Positions 36,261 to 45,634 of a DNA stretch of 64,000 nucleotides are shown here, one piece after another. The DNA comes from Mangrovicoccus sp. HB161399 (GTDB lineage: Bacteria; Pseudomonadota; Alphaproteobacteria; Rhodobacterales; Rhodobacteraceae). How positions within the stretch are numbered: position 1 is the first letter of the stretch; every line of letters starts with the position of its first letter. The stretch lies in assembly GCF_013184745.1 (NCBI RefSeq), contig NZ_JAATVU010000026.1:1-64000 (forward strand). The letters are read 5' to 3'. Below the pieces are notes generated by a model. The model saw only the letters and a program-made list of their open reading frames with translations. It was not told the origin of the DNA and searched no databases. Position numbers and translations under genes: made by a program.

Positions 36261-37514
36261 ATGTCCCATTTCCTGAAGGCCGCGCAGCTGATCGACGGCA
36301 CGGGCAGCGCGCCGCTTCCCGATCCGCTGGTCCAGATCGGAGGCGGCCGGATCCTGTCGGTCGGGCAGGGGCCTGCACCATCGGGCGCAAAGGTGCAGGA
36401 GTTTCCCGGCGGCACCATCCTGCCCGGGCTGATCGAGACCCATTCCCACCTGAACCTGCCCGGCAACGGCCTGACGCTGGAAGAGGCGATGCGCGAGGGC
36501 GTGGAGGTCATGCTCGCCACTACCATGGGCAACGCCGCCACGGCGCTGCGCGCGGGCATCACCACGATCCGCGATCTCGGCGCCTTCGGCACCACGTCGA
36601 TCTCGGCGCGCCGCGCCATCGAGCTGGGCTATGCCGAGGGCGCGCGCATCATGGCCTGCGGCCAGCCGATCACCATCACCGGCGGCCATACCTGGTACAT
36701 GGGCGGCGAGGCGGATGGCGAGGACGGGCTGCGCCTGAAGGTCCGCCAAATGATCAAGGACGGGGCCGATTTCATCAAGGTGATGGGCTCGGGCGGCGGC
36801 ACTCTGGGCACCATGGCCTGGCGCCCGGCCTACAGCCTGCCCGAGATGCAGGCCATCGTCGGCGAAAGCCACCGCAACGGCCGCATGGTCACGGTCCACT
36901 GCCTCTGCGCCGAGGCCATCGACATCGCCATCACCGCGGGCGTCGACCAGATCGAGCATGCGGGCTTCCTCACCGGGCCGGGCACGCAGAGCTATGATCC
37001 CGCCGTTGCCGACCGGCTGGCGGCTTCCGGCATCCCCGTCACCTCGACGCTTGCGGTCTGCGGCACGATCCTCAACGCCTTGCGCGCGCTGGAAAGCCCG
37101 CGGCCCGACCAGGTGGCCTTCCTCGACCGCTGGGTGAAGACGCTGGCGATGAACATGGATCACGGCCGCAAGCTGCGCGAGGCCGGCGTGCGCTTCGTTG
37201 CCGGGACCGATGCTGGCTGGCGCTACACCTCCTTCGACAGCCTCGTGCAGGAGATGGAGCTGCTGGAGCAGATCGGGATGAGCCGCGGCGAGGCGATCCA
37301 TGCCGCCACCGGCTTTGCCGCAGAGGCGATCCACCTGCACGGCCGCGGCACCATCGCCGAGGGCATGGCCGCCGACGTCATCGTCACGCCGGGCGATCCG
37401 CTCGCAGATCTCGACGCGCTGCGCGACCTCGACCTGATCCTGAAGGACGGCCGTTCCATCGCCCCGGCGGGCCGGGCCGCAATGAACCCGGTCGCGGCGA
37501 GCTGCCCGGCATGA
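36261..37514 (+). CDS. Amidohydrolase-family metal-dependent hydrolase
   Basis: 417 residues. TIM-barrel amidohydrolase with ETHSHLN (His61, His63), GADFIKVMGSGGG (Lys173, position of the carboxylated bridging lysine), VTVHCLCAEA (His213), IEHAG (His233) and AGTDAGW (Asp317). This set matches the imidazolonepropionase/prolidase-like subgroup that hydrolyses N-acyl amino acids or dipeptides, often ending in proline. There is no signal peptide, so it acts in the cytoplasm. ATG 36261 is preceded by GGCAGGAG. The gene sits between the binding protein and the ATPases of one transporter and overlaps the next gene by four bases. This strongly suggests that the imported compound is its substrate. Confidence 0.87.
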   Translation: MSHFLKAAQLIDGTGSAPLPDPLVQIGGGRILSVGQGPAPSGAKVQEFPGGTILPGLIETHSHLNLPGNGLTLEEAMREGVEVMLATTMGNAATALRAGITTIRDLGAFGTTSISARRAIELGYAEGARIMACGQPITITGGHTWYMGGEADGEDGLRLKVRQMIKDGADFIKVMGSGGGTLGTMAWRPAYSLPEMQAIVGESHRNGRMVTVHCLCAEAIDIAITAGVDQIEHAGFLTGPGTQSYDPAVADRLAASGIPVTSTLAVCGTILNALRALESPRPDQVAFLDRWVKTLAMNMDHGRKLREAGVRFVAGTDAGWRYTSFDSLVQEMELLEQIGMSRGEAIHAATGFAAEAIHLHGRGTIAEGMAADVIVTPGDPLADLDALRDLDLILKDGRSIAPAGRAAMNPVAASCPA

Positions 37515-38479
37515 CGGCAGCCCCGGTCCTCTCGGTGCGGGACCTCCGCACCCATTTCGACACGCCGAAGGGCACGGTCCGCGCGGTCGACGGCGTCAGC
37601 TTCGACGTGCCCGAGGGCCGCACCGTCGGCATCGTCGGCGAGAGCGGCTCGGGAAAGTCCGTCACCTCGCTCTCGGTCATGGGGCTGATCGACCCGCCGG
37701 GGCGCATCGCGGGCGGCGAGATCCTGTTCCGCGGCCGCGACCTGGCGCAGCTGTCCGAGCGAGAGCGGCAGGCCCTGCGCGGCCAGGCGCTCTGCCTCGT
37801 CTTCCAGGACCCGATGGCGGCGCTGAACCCGGTCTACCGCATCGGGCGGCAAGTGGAGGAGACCATCCTCGCCCATCATGCCATCCCCCGCCGCGAGGCC
37901 GCCGCCCGCGCGGTGGAGCTGCTGCGCATGGTCGGCATCCCCGACCCCGAGGCGCGGGCGAAGGAATTCCCGCACAACCTTTCAGGCGGCATGCGCCAGC
38001 GCGTGACCATCGCCATGGCGATGGCGAACAAGCCGGACCTGCTGATCCTCGACGAGCCGACAACCGCGCTCGACGTCACCATCCAGGCGCAGATCCTCGA
38101 CCTCGTGCGCGGCCTGACCGGCACCACCGTCATGCTGATCACCCACGACATCGGCGTCGTGCGCGAGATGTGCGACGAGGTGGTCGTCATGTATGGCGGG
38201 CGGATCATGGAGCATGGGCCGGTCGCCGAGATCACCCGCCGCCCGCGCCATCCCTACACCGCCGGGCTCCTGGCCTCGCTGCCGTCTGGGCGTCTGCGCG
38301 GCCAGCGGCTGCAGCCCATCGCCGGATCGGTGCCGAGCCCGCATGCCATGCCGCCGGGCTGTCCCTTCGCGCCGCGCTGCCCGAAGGCGATGGCGCGCTG
38401 TGCCGAGGTCCCCGCGATGGCGGAACCCGCGCCGGGCCACCGCGTCGCCTGCTGGCTGGAGGAGACCGTCCATGGGTAA
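37511..38479 (+). CDS. Peptide-type ABC transporter ATP-binding protein (DppD type), transporter 2
   Basis: 322 residues. Walker A GESGSGKS at 43-50, Q-loop [14 protein letters not shown], signature [15 protein letters not shown], Walker [15 protein letters not shown] and switch LITHDIG. The C-terminal extension with [17 protein letters not shown] matches Opp/Dpp ATPases. It is coupled to the amidohydrolase (ATGA) and overlaps the following ATPase gene by eight bases. Confidence 0.92.
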   Translation: MTAAPVLSVRDLRTHFDTPKGTVRAVDGVSFDVPEGRTVGIVGESGSGKSVTSLSVMGLIDPPGRIAGGEILFRGRDLAQLSERERQALRGQALCLVFQDPMAALNPVYRIGRQVEETILAHHAIPRREAAARAVELLRMVGIPDPEARAKEFPHNLSGGMRQRVTIAMAMANKPDLLILDEPTTALDVTIQAQILDLVRGLTGTTVMLITHDIGVVREMCDEVVVMYGGRIMEHGPVAEITRRPRHPYTAGLLASLPSGRLRGQRLQPIAGSVPSPHAMPPGCPFAPRCPKAMARCAEVPAMAEPAPGHRVACWLEETVHG

Positions 38480-39452
38480 GCATGTCTCCGAAGACGCTCT
38501 GGTCTCGATCCGCGACCTGAAGGTGCATTACGGCGGCAAGGGCGTTCTGGCCTCGCAGCGCGCCGACGTGGTGCGCGCGGTCGACGGCGTGACGCTCGAC
38601 ATCCGCCGCGGCGAGACGCTGGGGCTGGTCGGCGAATCCGGCTGCGGCAAGTCCACCTTGGGCCGGGCACTGATGCGGCTGGAGGACCCGCGCGAAGGCT
38701 CGATCCTGTTCGAGGGCGAGGACCTTGCCAAGGCGCGGGGCCAGAAACTCCGGGATCTGCGCAAGGACATGCAGGTCATTTTCCAGGACCCGATGAGCAG
38801 CCTCGACCCGCGCATGAAGATCCGCCGGATCATCGCCGAAGGGCTGGTGATCGGCGGCGTGCCGAAGGCGGAACGCGACGCCCGCGTCGAAGAGCTGATC
38901 GAGATCGTCGGCCTGCGCCGCGAGCATCTCGACCGCTATCCGCACGAATTCTCCGGCGGCCAGCGGCAGCGGATCGGCATCGCAAGGGCGCTGGCCATGC
39001 GGCCGAAATTCGTGGTCGCGGACGAACCCGTCTCGGCGCTCGACGTGTCGATCCAGAGCCAGGTGCTGAACCTCTTGTCGGACCTGCAGGACAGCTTCGG
39101 CCTGACCTACCTGTTCATCGCGCATGACCTGTCGGTGGTGGAATACATCTCCGACCGGGTCGGCGTGATGTATCTCGGTCGGCTGGTGGAACTGGCCGAC
39201 ACGGCGGATCTCTATGCCAATCCGCTGATGCCCTATACCCAGGCGCTGCTGTCGGCGATCCCCGACCGCGAGGCCGAGACCGGGGAGGCGCGCATCATCC
39301 TGCAGGGCGACGTGCCGAGCCCCCGCAACCCGCCATCCGGCTGCCCGTTCCGCACCCGCTGCTGGCGGGCGGAGGCGGCCTGTGCCGAAACAAGGCCGGA
39401 ATTGCGCGAGATCCGCCCGCGCCACTGGGCCGCCTGCCATTTCGCGGAGTAA
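38472..39452 (+). CDS. Peptide-type ABC transporter ATP-binding protein (DppF type), transporter 2
   Basis: 326 residues from ATG 38472. Walker A GESGCGKS at 54-61, Q-loop [14 protein letters not shown], signature [15 protein letters not shown], Walker [15 protein letters not shown] and switch FIAHDLS. The C-terminus has [18 protein letters not shown]. The start lies inside the end of the dppD-type gene; longer frames from 38193 carry no family sequence. It completes transporter 2. The next gene begins eight bases after the stop. Confidence 0.92.
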   Translation: MGKHVSEDALVSIRDLKVHYGGKGVLASQRADVVRAVDGVTLDIRRGETLGLVGESGCGKSTLGRALMRLEDPREGSILFEGEDLAKARGQKLRDLRKDMQVIFQDPMSSLDPRMKIRRIIAEGLVIGGVPKAERDARVEELIEIVGLRREHLDRYPHEFSGGQRQRIGIARALAMRPKFVVADEPVSALDVSIQSQVLNLLSDLQDSFGLTYLFIAHDLSVVEYISDRVGVMYLGRLVELADTADLYANPLMPYTQALLSAIPDREAETGEARIILQGDVPSPRNPPSGCPFRTRCWRAEAACAETRPELREIRPRHWAACHFAE

Positions 39453-39460
39453 GAGAAGAC

Positions 39461-40195
39461 ATGGACATTCGTTTCGACGGTCTCAAGGTGGCCGTCACCG
39501 GCGCGGGCCACGGCATCGGCCGCCGCATCGCGCAGGATTTCGCCCGCGACGGCGCCGAGGTGCTGGCGCTCGACATCAACGAAGCCGGGCTGGCCGAAAC
39601 CGCCGGGCCGGGCATCGCCACGGCGGTTCTCGACGTCACCGACCCGGATGCCGTCGCCGCGATCTTCGCGGAGTTCCCGGCCGACGTGCTGGTGCATTCC
39701 GCCGGCGGCGTGAAGGGCCAGGCGGGCCGCCCGGTGGAGGAAATCAGCCTTGCCGACTGGCAGGCCATCCTCGACGTGAACCTCACGGGCGCCTTCCTAT
39801 GTGCGCAGGCGGCGATCCCGGCGATGAAGGCCAGGGGCAAGGGCCGGATCGTGACGATTACCTCGGGCGCGGGGCTGGGGCCCAGCCTGACCGGCATCCA
39901 GGCCTATGCCAGCGCGAAACACGGCGAGGTCGGCCTGACCCGCCAGCTGGCGCATGAGCTGGGGCCGCACGGCATCACCGTGAATTCGGTCGCGCCGGGT
40001 TTCGTCCGGTCGAACCCCACGACCGAGAAGCAGTGGGAGGCCTACGGGCCGGAGGGGCAGGACCGGCTGGTCCAGGGCATCGCACGGCGCCGGACCGGCA
40101 CGCCGGAGGACATCTCCGCCATGGTGCTGTTCCTTGCCAGCGGGCAGGCCGACTGGATCACCGGGCAGATCATCCGCGTGGACGGGGGCAAGTGA
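39461..40195 (+). CDS. SDR-family oxidoreductase
   Basis: 244 residues. Cofactor motif TGAGHGIG, then HSAGG in place of the common NNAG, Ser in TITSGAG and the YASAK active-site pair (Tyr/Lys), with a PGFVRSNPT substrate-loop region and the ending IRVDGGK. It resembles FabG-like 3-hydroxyacyl or 3-hydroxy-acid dehydrogenases. The operon context suggests oxidation of an alcohol released after hydrolysis. GAAGAGAAG-type purines precede ATG 39461. The stop overlaps the next start (TGATG). Confidence 0.88.
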   Translation: MDIRFDGLKVAVTGAGHGIGRRIAQDFARDGAEVLALDINEAGLAETAGPGIATAVLDVTDPDAVAAIFAEFPADVLVHSAGGVKGQAGRPVEEISLADWQAILDVNLTGAFLCAQAAIPAMKARGKGRIVTITSGAGLGPSLTGIQAYASAKHGEVGLTRQLAHELGPHGITVNSVAPGFVRSNPTTEKQWEAYGPEGQDRLVQGIARRRTGTPEDISAMVLFLASGQADWITGQIIRVDGGK

Positions 40196-41604
40196 TGGCA
40201 ACCCTGATTGAGACCACCGAGGCGGCGGCGCTGGCGCGCAAGGCCGAGGTGCAGGACCGCATCGCCCGCTTCGCCGCCATTCCCAGCGTGTCGACCGACC
40301 CGGTCTATGCGCCCTTCATGCGCCAGGCCGTGGAGTTCCTGACCGGCTACCTGCGCGACATCGGCTTCGGCGCCGTGACCGTCAACGAGACCCCGGGCCA
40401 TCCGATCGTCACCGCCGAGTGGATGGGCGCGCCGGGCGCGCCGACCATCCTGGTCTACGGCCATTACGACGTGCAGCCGCCCGACCCTCTGGAGGCCTGG
40501 CTGACCCCGCCTTTCGAGCCCGCGGTGCGCGACGGCCGCCTCTACGGCCGCGGCGTGTCGGACGACAAGGGTCCCCTGCTGGTCGCGCTCGGCGCGATGG
40601 AGGCCTGGCTGGCCGCGGGCGGGCTGCCGGTGAACGTCAAGCTGATGGTCGAGGGCGCAGAGGAGATGGGCAGCGCCCATCTGGAGGAATTCGTCGGGGC
40701 CAATGCAGACCGGCTGGCCGCGGATTTCCTGCTTTCCGCCGACGGCGCGATGTGGCGGGCCGACCTGCCCAGCGTCACCGTGGCGAGCCGCGGCATGTGC
40801 GCGCTGAACGTCCATCTCAAGGGCGCGGCCAAGGATCTGCATTCCGGGCGCTACGGCGGCGGCGTTCCGAATGCCGCGCAGGTGCTGATGCAGCTCTGCG
40901 CGACGCTGCATGACGATCAGGGCCGCGTTGCCGTGTCCGGCTTTTACGACGGCGTGACCCCGCCGGATGCGGCGCAGCGCGCGGCGCTTGCCGCGCTGCC
41001 CTTCGACGAGGCGGCCTTCCTGGCCGGGCTGGGCGTCAAGGCGCCCGCGGGCGAGGCGGGCTACGGCTTTCTCGAGCGCAACTGGCTCAGGCCCACCCTG
41101 GAGGTGAACGGGCTGAAGGCGGGCTATACCGGCACCGGCTTCAAGACGGTGATCGGGGCGGAGGCGGAGGCCAAGCTGTCCTGCCGCCTCGTGCCCGGGC
41201 AGAGGCCGGAGCGCATCCTCGGGCTGCTGAAGGACCACCTGCGCCGCCATTGTCCGGACACCGTCGCGCTGCGCTTCGAGGAAAAGCCCGGCGGCGCGCA
41301 TCCCTCGATCATCGCCGAGGACCATCCCGGCGTGCGGCTGGCGCTGGACATCCTGTCGGAAACCTCCGGCCAGACGGCGCGCTGCGTCCGCATGGGCGCG
41401 ACCATCCCGATCGCCGAGATGGCGCAGCGGGTGCTGGGCATGGGGACGGTGTTCTTCTCCTTCTCCACCGCCGACGAGGATTACCATGCGCCGAACGAGT
41501 TCTTCCGGCTGGCGCGGATGGAGGAAGGGCTGACCGCCTGGACGCGCTATCTGGGGCGGCTGGCGGAGATCGATTTCGGCAAGGCGAAGGAGGCGGCGGA
41601 ATGA
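40195..41604 (+). CDS. M20-family dipeptidase/peptidase
   Basis: 469 residues. The M20/M28 two-zinc active site is intact: YGHYDVQPP (His90, Asp92), GRGVSDDKGP (bridging Asp123), EGAEEMGS (catalytic Glu156, metal Glu157) and a late DEDYHAPNEF His. The dimerisation (lid) domain lies between. It resembles dipeptidases of the PepV/CNDP-like branch, which split dipeptides or N-acylated amino acids in the cytoplasm. ATG 40195 overlaps the SDR stop, and its own stop overlaps the next gene (ATGA). With an amidohydrolase and a peptide-type importer in one operon, a dipeptide-like or N-carbamoyl/acyl amino-acid substrate is likely. Confidence 0.9.
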   Translation: MATLIETTEAAALARKAEVQDRIARFAAIPSVSTDPVYAPFMRQAVEFLTGYLRDIGFGAVTVNETPGHPIVTAEWMGAPGAPTILVYGHYDVQPPDPLEAWLTPPFEPAVRDGRLYGRGVSDDKGPLLVALGAMEAWLAAGGLPVNVKLMVEGAEEMGSAHLEEFVGANADRLAADFLLSADGAMWRADLPSVTVASRGMCALNVHLKGAAKDLHSGRYGGGVPNAAQVLMQLCATLHDDQGRVAVSGFYDGVTPPDAAQRAALAALPFDEAAFLAGLGVKAPAGEAGYGFLERNWLRPTLEVNGLKAGYTGTGFKTVIGAEAEAKLSCRLVPGQRPERILGLLKDHLRRHCPDTVALRFEEKPGGAHPSIIAEDHPGVRLALDILSETSGQTARCVRMGATIPIAEMAQRVLGMGTVFFSFSTADEDYHAPNEFFRLARMEEGLTAWTRYLGRLAEIDFGKAKEAAE

Positions 41605-42491
41605 ACGCGCAGGAACCCTGGCAATGGGACGAGAGCATCTGGCGGGGCAAGGTGGAGCGGGTGCGCGCAGGACGCCCGCTGAAGCCCGCCGCCTGGCCGG
41701 ACGGCAAGCGCTGCGCCGTGGCGCTGAGCTTCGATGTGGACCATGACACGAACGAGCTGCGCGACGGCGGCGAGAGCATCGGCGCGATGAGCCGCGGCCA
41801 GTACGGCAACCGCCAGGGGATCCCGCGGATCATGGACCTGATCCGCCGCCACGACCTCCGCGCGACCTTCTACGTGCCTGCCGTCGTGGCGCTGCTTTAC
41901 CCGGGCGAGACGCGGATGTTCGCCGCCGAGGGCCACGAGGTCGGCATCCATGGCTGGATCCACGAGCGCAACTCGATCCTGCCCGAGCCCGCCGAACGCG
42001 ACCTGCAGATGCGCTCCGCCGACACGCTGGAGAAGGTCGCGGGCATCCGCCCGGTCGGCATCCGCACGCCGAGCTGGGATTTCTCGCACCACACGCTGGA
42101 GATCACCCGCGACATGGGGCTGCTCTATGACAGCTCGCTGATGGCCGATGTCGACTGCCACGAGCTGCTGCTTGACGGCGAGGATTGCGGCGTGGTCGAG
42201 CTGCCGGTCGAATGGATCCGCGACGACGCGGTCTATTTCAACATGAACCGCTTCTCGGCGCTGCGCCCCTACACCCCGCCCGAGGGCGTCTTCGACATCT
42301 TCCGCCGCGAATTCGAGGCGGCCCATGCCGAGGGCGGCATCTTCCAGCTGACCATGCATCCCCATGTCATCGGCTACCGCTCGCGCATCTGGATCCTCGA
42401 GGAGCTGGTGCGGCTGATCAGGACCAAGGGCGATTGCTGGATCGCCACCCATGCCGAGATCGCCGCCTGGGCGAAAGACCATGCCGCCTGA
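41601..42491 (+). CDS. Polysaccharide-deacetylase-fold hydrolase (allantoinase PuuE-like)
   Basis: 296 residues. NodB-like catalytic elements: LSFDVDHDTNEL (Asp45/Asp47), HEVGIHGWIHE (metal His117, His121), IRTPSWDFSHHTLEI and QLTMHPHVIGYRSR. The N-terminal WPDGKRCAVALSFDVD and the late WIATHAEIAAW resemble PuuE-type allantoinases and other cytoplasmic amidases rather than cell-wall deacetylases, and there is no signal peptide. It probably hydrolyses a C-N bond of a small amide or ureide. It is coupled to the peptidase gene and overlaps the last SDR gene by 11 bases. Confidence 0.82.
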   Translation: MNAQEPWQWDESIWRGKVERVRAGRPLKPAAWPDGKRCAVALSFDVDHDTNELRDGGESIGAMSRGQYGNRQGIPRIMDLIRRHDLRATFYVPAVVALLYPGETRMFAAEGHEVGIHGWIHERNSILPEPAERDLQMRSADTLEKVAGIRPVGIRTPSWDFSHHTLEITRDMGLLYDSSLMADVDCHELLLDGEDCGVVELPVEWIRDDAVYFNMNRFSALRPYTPPEGVFDIFRREFEAAHAEGGIFQLTMHPHVIGYRSRIWILEELVRLIRTKGDCWIATHAEIAAWAKDHAA

Positions 42492-43224
42492 GCGCAAGGT
42501 CGCCATCGTCACCGGCGGCGGCCGCGGCATCGGCCGGGGCTGCGCGCTGGACCTGGCCGCGAAGGGCGCGGATGTGGTGCTGGTCGACCTGATCTCCGGA
42601 GATCTCGCGCGCACCGCCGCCGAAATCGAAGCGCTCGGCGCGCGGGTGCTGACCTATGAGGCGGATGTCGCGGACCACGCCGCCGCCGCCCGCATCGCGG
42701 GCGAGGTGCACGGGCGCTGGGGGCGGCTGGACATCCTGGTCAACAACGCCGACAAGTCGCAGCCCAAGGGCATCGGCGAAATCACCGAAGAGGAATTCGA
42801 CCGCACCATCACGGTGAACCTCAAGGGCGCGTTCAACTGGACGCAGGCGGTCCTGCCCGTGATGGCAACGGGCCGGATCGTGATGATGTCGAGCTACAAT
42901 GCCTACACGGGCGGGGTCACCAGCGCGGTCAGCCGCTTCGCCTACACGGCGGCCAAGGCCGGGCTGCTCGGCATGACCCGGGCGCTGGCAAAGGAGCTGT
43001 CGCCGCATGTCCTCGTCAACGCGGTCTGCCCCGGCGTGATCCGCACCGAGCTGACCGGCGCGATGATCGGCGGCCGGGAGGCGGAACTGACGGCCGGGAT
43101 CAGCCTGGGACGCATGGGCACGCCTGCCGACGTGGCACAGGTCGTGAGCTTCCTGGCGCTCTCCGAGCCCTGCTTCGTCACCGGCCAGGACATTTCTGTC
43201 GAGGGCGGCCAGTGGGTGACCTGA
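42481..43224 (+). CDS. SDR-family oxidoreductase
   Basis: 247 residues. TGGGRGIG at 11-18, LVNNAD at 86-91 where most SDRs have NNAG, MMSS before the YTAAK Tyr/Lys pair, PGVIRTEL and the ending ISVEGGQWVT. The Asp in place of the usual Gly after NNA is unusual, but the catalytic residues are present. It is the last of the ten-gene operon, and its stop lies 12 bases from the convergent FAD oxidase stop. Confidence 0.88.
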   Translation: MPPERKVAIVTGGGRGIGRGCALDLAAKGADVVLVDLISGDLARTAAEIEALGARVLTYEADVADHAAAARIAGEVHGRWGRLDILVNNADKSQPKGIGEITEEEFDRTITVNLKGAFNWTQAVLPVMATGRIVMMSSYNAYTGGVTSAVSRFAYTAAKAGLLGMTRALAKELSPHVLVNAVCPGVIRTELTGAMIGGREAELTAGISLGRMGTPADVAQVVSFLALSEPCFVTGQDISVEGGQWVT

Positions 43225-43236
43225 CCGCCCGGCGCA

Positions 43237-44652
43237 TCACTCCGGGACGACGCGCCCCGGATTGAGGATCCCCTTCGGGTCGAGCGCGGCCTTCACCGTC
43301 CGCATCAGCCCCAGCTCCACAGGCGCCTTGTAGCGGCGCATCTCGTCCAGATGGATCGAGCCCACGCCATGCTCCGCGCTGAAGGTCCCGCCGAGGCCGT
43401 GCGCGATGTCATAGGCGCGGCGGTCCAGATCGGCCTGCGTGGCTTCCGGATCCGGTTTCGCCGCCCAGTCCGCATGGGAGAACATCGCGATCCAGTGCAG
43501 GTTGCCGTCGCCGACATGGCTGACCACCACCTGCTCGGCCTCCGGCCAATACTCGGCCAGCATCGCCTCGGCCTCTGCCAGGAATTCGCCGATCCGCGCC
43601 ACCGGCACCGCGATGTCATGGGTCAGCCCCATGCCCTCGCGGACATTCGCCTCGGTCACGGTGTGGCGCTGCGCCCAGATCGCCTCGCGCTGGCGCTCGT
43701 TCTGGCCGATCACGGCGTCGACCAGCGTGCCGTTTTCCAGCATCGGCTCCAGCGCGGCGGTGAGGCTGTCCAGCATCTCCTCCTCGCTGCGCCCGCCCAC
43801 GACCTCGACCAGAAGCGACCACGCCGCGCCGTCGGGCAGGGGCAGGGAGAGCTGCGGGAAATGCCGCTGCACGATGCGGATCTGGCTGGCGGAGAGCAGC
43901 TCCAGCGCGTCGACTTCGCCGGGAAAGGCGGCGCGCATCGCCTGCGCGGTCGCCAGGACCTCTGCGGTGCCGGTGAAGTAAAGCTGCGCCGTCACCCGCG
44001 AGCGCGGCCGGGCGAACAGCTTCAGCGTCGCGCCGGTGACGATGCCCAGCGTGCCTTCGGTGCCGATCATCAGCTGCTTGAGGTCGAGCCCGGTATTGTT
44101 CTTGCGCAGGGACCGCAGCCCGTTCCAGACCGTGCCGTCGGCCAGGACCGCTTCGACCCCCAGCACCAGATCCCGCATCGGCCCGTAGCGCACCACCGCC
44201 GTGCCGCCGGCATTGGTGGCGATGTTGCCGCCGATCTGGCAGGTGCCTTCTGCGCCCAGCGAAAGAGGAAACAGCCGGTCCGCGGCTTCCGCCGCCTCCT
44301 GCACCGCTTGCAGCGTGACGCCCGCATCGACGGTGATGCTGTCATCCTCCGGACTGACCTTGCGGATGCGGTTGAGGCGTCCGAGGCCCAGAACGATGCC
44401 CGCGCCGGAGGGCCCCGGCACGGACCCGCCGCAGATGCCGGTATTGCCGCCCTGCGGCCAGACCGGGGTGCCGGTCCCGTGGCAGAGGCGCAGCACGGCA
44501 GAAACCGCCTCCACCGTGCCGGGCAGCACCACCGCCCGGGCGCGGCCGGAATAGCGGCGGCGCCAGTCGGTGAAATGCGGCTCCATCTCGGCCCCGCCGG
44601 TCAGGACCACGGTATCGGGTATCGCGGCAAGCCGCGCGTCGAAGCTGGTCAT
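43237..44652 (-). CDS. FAD-binding 2-hydroxy-acid oxidase/dehydrogenase (GlcD family), copy 1
   Basis: 471 residues from ATG 44652. The PCMH-type FAD domain has VWPQGGNTGICGG (GGNTG at 68-72), LSLGAEGTCQIGGNIATNAGGTAVVRYG and GTEGTLGIVTGATLKLF. The C-terminal oxidase domain has HVGDGNLHW and GGTFSAEHGVGSIHLDEM, the metal/substrate His region of D-lactate, D-2-hydroxyglutarate and glycolate dehydrogenases. It oxidises a D-2-hydroxy acid to the 2-keto acid, passing electrons to the membrane chain. It is coupled to the DapA-family gene upstream (ATGA). The same pair of enzymes recurs at 50781-53104 in the same order. Confidence 0.9.
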   Translation of the reverse strand: MTSFDARLAAIPDTVVLTGGAEMEPHFTDWRRRYSGRARAVVLPGTVEAVSAVLRLCHGTGTPVWPQGGNTGICGGSVPGPSGAGIVLGLGRLNRIRKVSPEDDSITVDAGVTLQAVQEAAEAADRLFPLSLGAEGTCQIGGNIATNAGGTAVVRYGPMRDLVLGVEAVLADGTVWNGLRSLRKNNTGLDLKQLMIGTEGTLGIVTGATLKLFARPRSRVTAQLYFTGTAEVLATAQAMRAAFPGEVDALELLSASQIRIVQRHFPQLSLPLPDGAAWSLLVEVVGGRSEEEMLDSLTAALEPMLENGTLVDAVIGQNERQREAIWAQRHTVTEANVREGMGLTHDIAVPVARIGEFLAEAEAMLAEYWPEAEQVVVSHVGDGNLHWIAMFSHADWAAKPDPEATQADLDRRAYDIAHGLGGTFSAEHGVGSIHLDEMRRYKAPVELGLMRTVKAALDPKGILNPGRVVPE

Positions 44653-45572
44653 GCCGCTTCTCCGGTTGCCAGAGCGGCGCTGCATTCGGCCTCGATCTGC
44701 AGTGCGGCGGGCAGAACGTCGCGCAGCCGGGCGACGGTGTCCGGACCCGCGCTGCGCAGCGGCGGCAGCGGCGCGCCCTGCGGCTGGCCGAGGATCTCCA
44801 GCGCGGCGCGCAACGGTCCGGGATTGTGCTCGGCATAGAGCGCCGCGACCGCGGGCATCAGCCGCCGGTGCAGAACGGTCGCTTCCGCCATCCGGCCCGA
44901 CGCCGCCAGCCGGTGCAGCAGCGCCCAGGCCCGCGGGAAGAGGCAGGAGGTCGCCAGCACGCCGCCCTTTGCCCCCATCGCGACATGGACGGGATAGACG
45001 TTTTCCTCGCCGGTCAGGATGTCGATCTGCGCCCCGGCCAGTTCCACCACCTTCATCTGCTGCGGCAGGCTGGGCGAGCAGGCCTTCATCGCCGTCACCC
45101 GCGTCTCCGCCGCCAGCGCGGCCACGGTTTCGGGCGCCAGGTCGATGCCGGTGCGGTAAGGGATCTCGTAGAGCATCTGCGGAAGCGAGGACGCGTCCGA
45201 GACAGCCTTGTAATAGTCGACGATGCCTGCCTGGGTGGGGCGCGCGTAATAGGGCGTCACCACCATCAGCATGTCGGCCCCGGCCGCTTCGTAGGCGCGG
45301 GCGGCCTCCAGCGTGTCGCCGATGCCGGGCGAGAGGATGCCCGCAATCACCGGCACGCGGCCCGCCGCGGCGTCCAGCGTCGCTTCCAGCATCTCCTGCC
45401 GCTGCGCCACGCTCAGCGCCGTTGCCTCGCCCGTGCCGCCGATCGGGGCCAGTCCCGCGGTGCCCGCCGCGATCATCGACTCCGCCAGCGCGGCGACGGC
45501 CTTGCGGTCGATGCGGCCGGTCTCGAGAAGCGGGGTCGGGGTGGCGGTGACGATGCCCGAGAGTCGCAGCAT
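44649..45572 (-). CDS. DapA (dihydrodipicolinate synthase) family lyase, copy 1
   Basis: 307 residues. Class I aldolase barrel with GGTGEATAL (45-53), MVVTPYYARPTQAG, LYEIPYRTG (Tyr135) and VTAMKACSP (Schiff-base Lys163), as well as ENVYPVHVAMGAKGGVLAT. Pyruvate-dependent lyases of this family include KDG and hydroxy-keto-acid aldolases and dehydratases. A biosynthetic DapA role is unlikely given the oxidase coupling. It is the first gene of a two-gene minus operon, with overlapping palindromes about 65-80 bases upstream. Confidence 0.87.
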   Translation of the reverse strand: MLRLSGIVTATPTPLLETGRIDRKAVAALAESMIAAGTAGLAPIGGTGEATALSVAQRQEMLEATLDAAAGRVPVIAGILSPGIGDTLEAARAYEAAGADMLMVVTPYYARPTQAGIVDYYKAVSDASSLPQMLYEIPYRTGIDLAPETVAALAAETRVTAMKACSPSLPQQMKVVELAGAQIDILTGEENVYPVHVAMGAKGGVLATSCLFPRAWALLHRLAASGRMAEATVLHRRLMPAVAALYAEHNPGPLRAALEILGQPQGAPLPPLRSAGPDTVARLRDVLPAALQIEAECSAALATGEAA

Positions 45573-45634
45573 TGGGGGCGGTCCTTCCTGTTGTCCTGCT
45601 CCCGTTCTGCGCCGCCGTTGCCGGTCAGGAAAGC

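Noticed and set aside
44649-45572. Dihydrodipicolinate synthase for lysine biosynthesis
   Set aside because: The active-site Lys and Tyr are kept, but coupling to a hydroxy-acid oxidase and the presence of a second copy point to a catabolic lyase.
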